DNA of 28,058 nucleotides. Source: UBA668 sp046052275. Lineage in GTDB: Bacteria > Actinomycetota > Acidimicrobiia > Acidimicrobiales > Ilumatobacteraceae. The position numbers and the translations under genes were made by a program. Of this stretch, positions 21,700 to 28,058 are shown piece by piece. The first letter of the stretch is position 1. Each line of letters opens with the position of its first letter. The notes below the pieces were generated by a model, which made no database searches, was not told the DNA's origin, and saw nothing but the letters and a program-made list of their open reading frames with translations. Location of the stretch: the NCBI GenBank assembly GCA_046052275.1, contig JBJOMQ010000009.1, positions 1-28,058 on the forward strand, read 5' to 3'.

Positions 21700-24552
21700 T
21701 CAGCGGTCGAGCAACGCGGCGAGGAAACGCCCTGTGTGGCTGCCGGCCGCCGCCGCCACAGTCTCAGGAGGACCCTCGGCCACCACGGTGCCGCCACCGC
21801 TGCCGCCCTCCGGGCCGAGGTCGATGAGCCAGTCGGCAGTCTTGATGACGTCGAGGTTGTGCTCGATCACCAGCACTGTGTTGCCCTGATCAACGAGACG
21901 CGACAGCACGGTGAGCAGTCGGCGGACGTCCTCGAAATGCAGGCCGGTGGTGGGTTCGTCGAGCAGATAGATGGTGTGCCCCGTGCCCCGCTTGGCGAGC
22001 TCTGTGGCGAGCTTGACGCGCTGCGCCTCGCCGCCCGACAGCGTGGGTGCCGACTGGCCCAGCCGGACATACCCGAGTCCGACATCCATCAGCGTCTGCA
22101 TGTAGCGGGCAATCGCCGGCTGGTTGGCGAAGAAGCCCACTGCATCGGCAACCGGCATGTCGAGCACCTCGGCAATGTTCTTGCCCTTGAACTCGATGTC
22201 GAGCGTGTCGCGGTTGTAGCGAGCCCCCTTGCACACCTCGCATGGCACGTACACGTCGGGCAGGAAGTGCATCTCGATCTTGATCGTGCCGTCGCCCGAG
22301 CACGCCTCGCAGCGGCCACCCTGCACGTTGAAGCTGAACCTGCCCGGCAGGTAGCCGCGCACCTTGGCCTCGGCAGTGGTCGCGAACAGTTTGCGGATGT
22401 TGTCGAAGACTCCGGTGTAGGTGGCCGGATTGCTGCGAGGTGTCCGGCCGATCGGCGACTGGTCCATGTCGATCACCTTGTCGAGGTGGTCGACGCCCCT
22501 GATCGTCTTGTGCTTGCCGGCCGCGTCCTTCGACTTGTAGATCTTCTGCATCAGCACCGGAAGCAGGATGTCGCGCACGAGTGTGCTCTTCCCGCTGCCG
22601 CTCACGCCGGTGACGGCGACGAAGCAACCGAGCGGAATGCGCACGTCGATGTTCTGCAGGTTGTGCTCGCGTGCGCCGACCACCTCGAGCCACTGCAGGC
22701 CCGGCGACCGGCGCTGAGACGGCACCGGGATCGACTTGCGCCCGCTGAGGTACTGCCCGGTGACCGACTCCTTCGACTTCAGGATCCCCTTCACCGGGCC
22801 GCTGTACACCACGGCGCCGCCATGCTCGCCGGCACCGGGGCCGATGTCGACGATCCAGTCGCTCTCCTTGATGGTGTCCTCGTCGTGCTCAACGACCAGC
22901 ACCGTGTTGCCGAGATCGCGGAGGCGGACCAGCGTGTCGATGAGCCGCCGGTTGTCCCGCTGGTGCAAGCCGATCGACGGCTCGTCGAGCACGTAGAGCG
23001 TGCCCACCAGTCCGCTGCCGATCTGGCTTGCGAGGCGGATGCGCTGCGCCTCGCCACCGGCCAGCGTGCCGGCTGACCGGGAGAGTGTGAGGTAATCGAG
23101 GCCGACGTCGAGCAGGAAGCCGAGACGGGCGTTGATCTCCTTGGTCACGCGCTCGGCGATCATGCGATCGCGCTCGCTGAGATCGAGCGCGGAGAGAAAG
23201 CCGCTCGAGTCGGCGATTGCCATGTCGCAGATCTCGGAGATGTTCTTGCCGCCCACCGTGACGGCGAGCGTCGATGGCTTCAGCCTGGCGCCGCCGCACT
23301 TCGGGCAGGGAACCTCGCGCATGTAGCCCTCGTACTGCTCACGCGACCAGTCGCTCTCGGCTCCCTCTCGGCGACGGTTGAGCCACGGGATGACACCCTC
23401 GTACGCAGTCGAGTACTCGCGTGTGCGGCCATAGCGATTGCGGTACTTCACCTTCATGTTGCCGGAGACACCATGAAGGATGACCTTCTGGGCCTTCGCG
23501 CTGAGCTTGCCGTACGGCTTGTCGAGGTCGATCCCCTGAGTGGCAGCCACCGCCTCGAGCATCCTCGTGAAGTACTGGGTGTGGCTGCTGCGCCACGGGG
23601 CGATCGCCCCCTCGTTGATCGACAGGTCGGGGTCGGGCACGACCAGCTCGGGGTCGACCTCGAAGGTGGTGCCGAGGCCGTCGCAGGTCTCGCATGCACC
23701 GTACGGCGAGTTGAACGAGAAGTTGCGAGGCGCTGGCTCGTCGTAGCTCGTGCCGCACTTCGGGCACGCCAGGTGCTGGCTGAACGTGAGCGTCTCGCTC
23801 TCGGTCTCACTACGGATCAACTCGACCTCGGCGACCCCCTCGGCGAGGCGCAGCGCCGTCTCGAGCGAGTCGGTGAGCCGCCGCTCGATGCCGTCACGAC
23901 GCACCAGTCGGTCGACGACGATCTCGATGGTGTGCTGTTCGTAGCGCGCGAGTCGTTCATCGCGCTTCAGGAACTCGGTGATGTCGACCACCTCGTGGTC
24001 GATCCTGGCGCGGACGAAGCCCTGCGACGCAAGGTCGGCCAGCAGTGTCTCGTACTCGCCCTTGCGTCCACGCACGACGGGTGCCAGCACCTGGAAGCGG
24101 GTGCCGTCGGGTAGCAGCAGGATCCTGTCGACGATCTGCTGTGGTGTCTGGCGCTGCAGGCGGGTGCCGTCGCTGGCGCAGTGCTGCACGCCGATGCGGG
24201 CGAAGAGCAGACGGAGGTAGTCGTACACCTCGGTGATGGTGCCGACAGTGGAACGCGGATTGCGGCTGGCGCTCTTCTGGTCGATCGAGATGGCCGGCGA
24301 GAGACCCTCGATGACATCGACATCGGGCTTGTCCATCTGCCCGAGGAACTGGCGCGCATAGGCGCTGAGTGATTCGACATACCGTCGTTGGCCCTCGGCA
24401 TAGATGGTGTCGAAGGCGAGGCTGCTCTTGCCCGAGCCCGAGAGCCCGGTGAACACGATGAGACGGTCACGGGGCAGCTCGACGCTGACATTCTTGAGAT
24501 TGTGCTCGCGGGCGCCGCGGACGACGATCTTCGCTTCAGGGGCGGTGGGCAC
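21700..24552 (-). CDS. uvrA: UvrABC system protein A (excinuclease ATPase)
   Basis: 950 aa, full length. A dimer of this double ABC ATPase finds bulky DNA damage and loads UvrB. First half: Walker A GLSGSGKS (36-43), zinc module with C263, C266, C287 and C290, signature LAGGEAQR (497-504) and Walker B LYVLDEPS (519-526). Second half: Walker A GVSGSGKS (649-656), zinc module C748, C751, C771 and C774 around the lesion-sensing hairpin, signature LSGGEAQR (838-845) and LLDEPTTG (863-870). The GTG at 24552 has TAGCCT 6 nt before it. The upstream gap to uvrB (106 bp) carries that promoter but no LexA box. Confidence 0.98.
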   Translation of the reverse strand: MPTAPEAKIVVRGAREHNLKNVSVELPRDRLIVFTGLSGSGKSSLAFDTIYAEGQRRYVESLSAYARQFLGQMDKPDVDVIEGLSPAISIDQKSASRNPRSTVGTITEVYDYLRLLFARIGVQHCASDGTRLQRQTPQQIVDRILLLPDGTRFQVLAPVVRGRKGEYETLLADLASQGFVRARIDHEVVDITEFLKRDERLARYEQHTIEIVVDRLVRRDGIERRLTDSLETALRLAEGVAEVELIRSETESETLTFSQHLACPKCGTSYDEPAPRNFSFNSPYGACETCDGLGTTFEVDPELVVPDPDLSINEGAIAPWRSSHTQYFTRMLEAVAATQGIDLDKPYGKLSAKAQKVILHGVSGNMKVKYRNRYGRTREYSTAYEGVIPWLNRRREGAESDWSREQYEGYMREVPCPKCGGARLKPSTLAVTVGGKNISEICDMAIADSSGFLSALDLSERDRMIAERVTKEINARLGFLLDVGLDYLTLSRSAGTLAGGEAQRIRLASQIGSGLVGTLYVLDEPSIGLHQRDNRRLIDTLVRLRDLGNTVLVVEHDEDTIKESDWIVDIGPGAGEHGGAVVYSGPVKGILKSKESVTGQYLSGRKSIPVPSQRRSPGLQWLEVVGAREHNLQNIDVRIPLGCFVAVTGVSGSGKSTLVRDILLPVLMQKIYKSKDAAGKHKTIRGVDHLDKVIDMDQSPIGRTPRSNPATYTGVFDNIRKLFATTAEAKVRGYLPGRFSFNVQGGRCEACSGDGTIKIEMHFLPDVYVPCEVCKGARYNRDTLDIEFKGKNIAEVLDMPVADAVGFFANQPAIARYMQTLMDVGLGYVRLGQSAPTLSGGEAQRVKLATELAKRGTGHTIYLLDEPTTGLHFEDVRRLLTVLSRLVDQGNTVLVIEHNLDVIKTADWLIDLGPEGGSGGGTVVAEGPPETVAAAAGSHTGRFLAALLDR

Positions 24553-24558
24553 GGGCGC

Positions 24559-24589
24559 AGGCTACCGATGCGGTCGGCGACAGTCTCAA
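24559..24589 (-). promoter_or_regulatory. Probable uvrA promoter
   Basis: On the minus strand TTGAGA (24589-24584) is followed after 19 nt by TAGCCT (24564-24559), 6 nt before the GTG. It fits a leaderless start with a long spacer. No CGAAC-N4-GTTCG operator is seen here. Confidence 0.45.
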
Positions 24590-24658
24590 CCGGCGACGGG
24601 GACGACGATGGCGAATGCGGGCTGAGGTGGGCCGGCGTCGCCTGGCATCAGGCACGCG

Positions 24659-26689
24659 TCACCCGGCATCGCGGAGTTCGCGACGCAGTTCGGACACCTC
24701 GTCGCGGAGACGGGCGGCGTACTCGAACTTCAGGGCGGTGGCGGCCTCGTGCATCTCCTCCTCGAGCGTCTGGATCAGCCGGGCGAGCTCCTGCTGTGGC
24801 AGGGTCTTCAGTTCGCGCTGCACCTTGTCGCGCTCGCGGTTGCGGCGCTGCCCCTTGCCGGGCACCGGCGCCGTGTCGTCGGGACGCAGCAACGAGAGGA
24901 TGTCCCCCACCGCCTTGCGGATGGTCTGCGGATTGATTCCGTGCTCAGCGTTGTAGGCCACCTGGCGCTGGCGCCGCTCGCGGGTGGTATCAATCGCCCT
25001 CTGCATCGACGGCGTGACCGCGTCGGCGTACATCACGACCTGGCCGTCGACGTTGCGGGCTGCGCGGCCGATCATCTGGATGAGCGAGGTCTCACTGCGA
25101 AGGAAGCCCTCCTTGTCGGCGTCGAGAATGCACACGAGGCTGACCTCGGGCAGGTCGAGTCCCTCGCGAAGCAGGTTGATGCCGACAAGCACGTCGAACT
25201 CGCCGAGCCTGAGGGAGCGGAGGATCTCGATTCGCTGGACGGTGTCGATGTTGCTGTGCAGGTAGCGGACCCGCAGTCCCTGCTCAAGCAGGTACTCGGT
25301 GAGATCCTCGGCCATCTTCTTGGTGAGCGTGGTGACGAGGACCCGGTCGCCCATTCCGATGCGGTTGTGCACGAGTTCGATGAGGTCGTCGATCTGCCCC
25401 TTGGTGGGCTTCACGATCACCTCCGGGTCGACGAGGCCGGTGGGCCGGACGATCTGCTCCACCACCTGTGCGCTGTGCTGGATCTCGAATGGTGCCGGCG
25501 TGGCAGAGAGGAAGATGCACTGCTTGATGCGCTCCATGACCTCCTCGAAGCGCAGCGGACGGTTGTCGGCGGCGCTCGGGAGGCGGAATCCGTGCTCGAT
25601 TAGCTCGTCCTTGCGACGGCGGTCGCCGAGGTACTGACCGTGCAACTGCGGCACGGCGACATGGCTTTCGTCGACGACGAGCAGGTAGTCGTCGGGAAAG
25701 TAGTCGAGCAGCGTGAAGGGTGGCTCGCCATGGCTGCGGCCGTCGATGTGCATCGAGTAGTTCTCGATGCCGTTGCAGTAGCCGACCTCCTGGATCATCT
25801 CGAGGTCGTACTGCGTGCGCATGCGGAGTCGCTGGGCCTCGAGCAGCTTTCCGTTCGACTCGAAGTGCGCCAGTCGCTGCTGCAACTCGGCCTCGATGCC
25901 GAGAACCGCCTTGCGCATTCGCTCGTCGCCGGCGACATAGTGGGTTGCCGGGAAGATGAGGATCTCGGAGTGCTCGGAGAGCATCTCGCCAGTGAGCGGA
26001 TCGACCACCGTGATCCGGTCGACCGTGTCGCCGAACATCTCGATGCGCACCACCGATTCCTCGTACGAGGGATGCACTTCGATGGTGTCGCCGCGCACGC
26101 GGAACTTGCCGCGGCCGAGCACCGCATCGTTGCGGTCGAACTGCAGGTCGACGAGCCGCCGCAGAATGCTGCGCATGTCGTAGTCGACGCCCGTGTGCAG
26201 CTCGAGCAGCTGACCGCGGTACTCGGCCGGATCACCCATGCCGTAGATGCAGCTCACCGACGCCACCACAATGGTGTCGCGCCGGGTGAGCAGCGCTGCG
26301 GTGGCCGAATGCCGGAGCCGGTCGATCTCGTCATTGATCGACGAGTCCTTCTCGATGTAGGTGTCGCTCGACGCGATATAGGCCTCGGGCTGGTAGTAGT
26401 CGTAGTAGCTGACGAAGTACTCGACCCGGTTGTTGGGGAAGAACTCGCGCATCTCCTGGGCCAGCTGCGCAGCGAGCGACTTGTTGGGGGCGAGGATGAG
26501 CGTAGGCCGCTGCACTGCCTCGATCGTCCATGCGATCGTGGCGCTCTTTCCTGAGCCGGTGATGCCGAGCAGCGTCTGGAAGCGGTCGCCGCGGCGGACG
26601 CCATCGGCCAGGGCAGCGATGGCGGCAGGCTGGTCGCCGGCCGGGGCGAAGGGCGACACAACCTCGAACTGCCGCGTCGACACCGTCAT
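24659..26689 (-). CDS. uvrB: UvrABC system protein B
   Basis: 676 aa. This helicase-fold ATPase verifies DNA damage and holds the site for UvrC. Walker A is GITGSGKS (42-49). The beta-hairpin that clamps one strand shows the family's aromatic cluster YFVSYYDYYQPEAY (91-104). The DExx box reads VVDESH. Late helicase motifs VGINLLREGLDLPEVSLV and QMIGRAARN are intact. The C-terminal UVR helix pair (638-676) is the contact with UvrC. The ATG at 26689 is preceded by TAGAGT at 6 nt and by a perfect actinobacterial LexA site, so it should be SOS-induced. coaE ends 38 bp upstream on the same strand. Confidence 0.98.
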   Translation of the reverse strand: MTVSTRQFEVVSPFAPAGDQPAAIAALADGVRRGDRFQTLLGITGSGKSATIAWTIEAVQRPTLILAPNKSLAAQLAQEMREFFPNNRVEYFVSYYDYYQPEAYIASSDTYIEKDSSINDEIDRLRHSATAALLTRRDTIVVASVSCIYGMGDPAEYRGQLLELHTGVDYDMRSILRRLVDLQFDRNDAVLGRGKFRVRGDTIEVHPSYEESVVRIEMFGDTVDRITVVDPLTGEMLSEHSEILIFPATHYVAGDERMRKAVLGIEAELQQRLAHFESNGKLLEAQRLRMRTQYDLEMIQEVGYCNGIENYSMHIDGRSHGEPPFTLLDYFPDDYLLVVDESHVAVPQLHGQYLGDRRRKDELIEHGFRLPSAADNRPLRFEEVMERIKQCIFLSATPAPFEIQHSAQVVEQIVRPTGLVDPEVIVKPTKGQIDDLIELVHNRIGMGDRVLVTTLTKKMAEDLTEYLLEQGLRVRYLHSNIDTVQRIEILRSLRLGEFDVLVGINLLREGLDLPEVSLVCILDADKEGFLRSETSLIQMIGRAARNVDGQVVMYADAVTPSMQRAIDTTRERRQRQVAYNAEHGINPQTIRKAVGDILSLLRPDDTAPVPGKGQRRNRERDKVQRELKTLPQQELARLIQTLEEEMHEAATALKFEYAARLRDEVSELRRELRDAG

Positions 26690-26695
26690 GCGGTC

Positions 26696-26701
26696 ACTCT
26701 A
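26696..26701 (-). promoter_or_regulatory. Probable uvrB -10 box
   Basis: TAGAGT on the minus strand ends 6 nt before the uvrB ATG, consistent with a leaderless SOS transcript. The LexA site lies just upstream. Confidence 0.5.
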
Positions 26702-26707
26702 GCGAGA

Positions 26708-26721
26708 CGAACGGATGTTCG
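26708..26721 (-). promoter_or_regulatory. LexA (SOS) operator upstream of uvrB
   Basis: CGAACATCCGTTCG on the minus strand is a perfect CGAAC-N4-GTTCG inverted repeat, the actinobacterial SOS box. It sits 6 nt upstream of the -10 box, where bound LexA would block RNA polymerase. uvrB is a common SOS gene. Confidence 0.85.
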
Positions 26722-26727
26722 GAGGGG

Positions 26728-27384
26728 CTACGGGGCGCCGCCAGGACGGTCGACCGCGTCGATGCGACCGACCTCATGGTCGGGCGGCAGGTGCGGCAGT
26801 CCCTCGAGCCAATCCCATACTCGCTGCACCTGCGCCTCGAGGGCCGCGACGGCGCCACTGTTGTCGACCACAATCGACGCCGTCGCCAGTCGGGCCTCGC
26901 GGCTCGCCTGCCGAGCGATTCGCGCCCGTGCATCGTCATCGGAGAATCCGCGTCCCTCGACGAGTCGCTGCACCTGGGTCTCGACCGGCACGTCGACCAC
27001 GATGATGCCTTGCAGGCCAGCACGCGGGTTCTCTGTCAGCAGTGGGATGTCCATCACCACGACCCTGTCGCTCGACGCGTGCTCCCTCACCCGGCGATTC
27101 ATCTCGGCACCGACAGCAGGGTGGACGATGGCGTTGAGCGCAGCGAGTGCGTCGGCATCGCCGAACACCCGGCTGGCGAGCAGCGCCCGGTCGAGCGCTC
27201 CGTCGGCGGCGAGGATGTCGGCGCCGAAACGCTCGGCAAGCGCAGCCAGCACCGGCGAACCCGGTGCCTGCACATCGCGCACCACTTCGTCGGCGTCGAC
27301 GATCACCGCGCCACGCGCCGCTAGAGCCCGCGCGACAGTCGACTTTCCTGAGCCAATCCCGCCCGTGAGGCCGACGAGTTTCAC
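26728..27384 (-). CDS. coaE: Dephospho-CoA kinase
   Basis: 218 aa. It catalyses the last step of coenzyme A synthesis, phosphorylating the 3'-hydroxyl of dephospho-CoA with ATP. The P-loop GGIGSGKS is at 8-15, and VIVDADEVVRDVQAPGSPVL is the conserved acidic/substrate region. HPAVGAEMNRRV and VVMDIPLLTE follow as in the family (LID and DxPLL motifs). The GTG at 27384 is chosen since TACGGT lies 6 nt before it; the frame is open further upstream but shows no family similarity. The C-terminus ends about 38 bp before uvrB, the usual actinobacterial neighbour. Confidence 0.95.
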   Translation of the reverse strand: MKLVGLTGGIGSGKSTVARALAARGAVIVDADEVVRDVQAPGSPVLAALAERFGADILAADGALDRALLASRVFGDADALAALNAIVHPAVGAEMNRRVREHASSDRVVVMDIPLLTENPRAGLQGIIVVDVPVETQVQRLVEGRGFSDDDARARIARQASREARLATASIVVDNSGAVAALEAQVQRVWDWLEGLPHLPPDHEVGRIDAVDRPGGAP

Positions 27385-27390
27385 GCCCAG

Positions 27391-27396
27391 ACCGTA
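27391..27396 (-). promoter_or_regulatory. Probable coaE -10 box
   Basis: TACGGT on the minus strand ends exactly 6 nt before the GTG at 27384, implying a leaderless transcript. It shares a 79-bp divergent gap with the next promoter. Confidence 0.45.
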
Positions 27397-27450
27397 GTCC
27401 GACCGTCCACGTCGGCGTCCGTGCCCCAGCACCGTGAAGGGTCGGTCGGG

Positions 27451-27456
27451 TAGGTT
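27451..27456 (+). promoter_or_regulatory. Probable -10 box of the right-edge gene
   Basis: TAGGTT ends 7 nt before the GTG at 27464, the same leaderless layout as at coaE on the other strand. Confidence 0.4.
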
Positions 27457-27463
27457 TCCGTAC

Positions 27464-28058
27464 GTGACCGACCGGGCGACGATCGAGCGAAGCTCCGCCG
27501 ACGAGGGCCGCACCGAGGAGTCCGGCCCTCGCGCCGATGCGGCAGTGCCCGCACCGCCCGCTCCGGCTCCCAGCGTGGCCCCACTCGCACCGGCCGCCGC
27601 ACACGGCATGACGGCGGCGCCTGAGGTCGAGCCGGCGGTTCGCAGCGCTCCCGTGTGGCCACTGCGCGTCGCAGCGCTGGTGGGCACCTTCGCCCTTGCG
27701 CTGCGGCCGGTCGCCGACGGCGAATGGGACCTCGCCCTCCTCGTGGCCGCGGCCTGCGTCTACACACTCGCCTCATGGCGGATGTCGCTCCCCACCCGCA
27801 ACTCGCAGCGGATCCGCGTCGCGATCCTCGCCGAGCAGCTGGTCATCTGCATCGGCGTGGTGAGCACCGGCATGTGGTCGTCGCCACTCGCCGTGCTGTT
27901 CCTCCCCACGGCGCTGCTCGCGGGCTTTGCCGCAGGGGCGGGCTTCAGCGCATTCGTCAGCGGCGCAGCAGTGCTGGCCGTCACCGCCCAGCAGGCGGCC
28001 TTCGACAGTCCCGGCGAGGCGGTGCCAGCCGGCGTCGCTGCCGCCGCTGCGCTCGGTG
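27464..28058 (+). CDS. N-terminal membrane region of an unidentified protein, possibly a sensor kinase (cut by right edge)
   Basis: From GTG 27464 the plus frame is open to the window end (198 codons). The first 65 residues are a polar, Pro/Ala-rich cytosolic stretch. They are followed by at least four hydrophobic segments, among them LRVAALVGTFALAL, DLALLVAAACVYTLASW, ILAEQLVICIGVVSTGMW and SPLAVLFLPTALLAGFAAGA. The layout, a membrane-embedded sensor region with short loops and the stretch LPTRNSQRIRVAILAEQLVI, resembles the input domain of some actinobacterial two-component histidine kinases. No kinase motif is visible because the gene is cut, so this is a guess. That it is a real gene is supported by the promoter spacing and by divergence from coaE. 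Confidence 0.6.
   Translation, partial: MTDRATIERSSADEGRTEESGPRADAAVPAPPAPAPSVAPLAPAAAHGMTAAPEVEPAVRSAPVWPLRVAALVGTFALALRPVADGEWDLALLVAAACVYTLASWRMSLPTRNSQRIRVAILAEQLVICIGVVSTGMWSSPLAVLFLPTALLAGFAAGAGFSAFVSGAAVLAVTAQQAAFDSPGEAVPAGVAAAAALG

Noticed and set aside
24553..24658. Search for a LexA box upstream of uvrA (and 19374-19473 for uvrC)
   Set aside because: No CGAAC-N4-GTTCG or near match found; sequences such as GGCGAATGCG lack the second half-site.

Overview
The window is high-GC bacterial chromosome with no phage, transposon or CRISPR signal. Several features point to an actinobacterium, probably of the Acidimicrobiia type. These are the coaE-uvrB-uvrA-uvrC-rapZ-gap-pgk-tpiA-secG gene order, a RapZ P-loop ending GRS, an Rv1855c-like (F420-type) luciferase-fold oxidoreductase, an actinobacterial LexA box (CGAAC-N4-GTTCG) at uvrB, and many promoters of the TANNNT type lying 6-9 nt before a start codon. 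The class-level assignment is inference.

Layout. 1-2843 (minus): a gene cut by the left edge and a large secreted GH18-family protein with two jelly-roll/FnIII pairs. 2935-3393 (plus): a small secreted four-cysteine protein. 3491-4867 (minus): a multi-spanning GT-C/DUF6020-like membrane protein. 5099-5185 (minus): tRNA-Leu(GAG). 5217-11205 (minus): secG and a five-gene oligopeptide ABC transporter, oppA-(terminator)-oppB-oppC-oppD-oppF. 11359-14367 (minus): glycolytic genes gap-pgk-tpiA. 14470-16069 (minus): rapZ and a methyltransferase. 16144-17408 (plus): a cupin and a luciferase-like oxidoreductase with overlapping ends. 17424-19373 (minus): uvrC. 19474-20340 (plus): a rhomboid-fold protein without visible catalytic residues. 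20353-21615 (minus): an MFS transporter. 21700-26689 (minus): uvrA and uvrB. 26728-27384 (minus): coaE. 27464 to the right edge (plus): N-terminal membrane part of an unidentified protein, possibly a sensor kinase. No gene-free stretch exceeds about 300 bases.

How the genes work together. UvrA, UvrB and UvrC form the complete nucleotide excision repair set, but only uvrB carries a recognisable SOS operator. gap, pgk and tpiA form a lower-glycolysis operon with overlapping or tightly spaced genes. The opp genes encode a full peptide importer; a stem-loop terminator after the binding-protein gene should make the binding protein more abundant than the permease and ATPase subunits. secG is the last gene before tRNA-Leu and appears to have its own promoter.

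Most notable observations. (1) The peptide-binding lipoprotein looks circularly permuted: the block that normally opens the mature protein of this family sits at its C-terminus. (2) GAPDH carries a histone-H1-like Lys/Ala/Pro tail. (3) About a dozen transcription-unit-first genes look leaderless, whereas operon-internal genes mostly have Shine-Dalgarno sequences. (4) yvcK and whiA, usually found between rapZ and gap, are missing from this spot.
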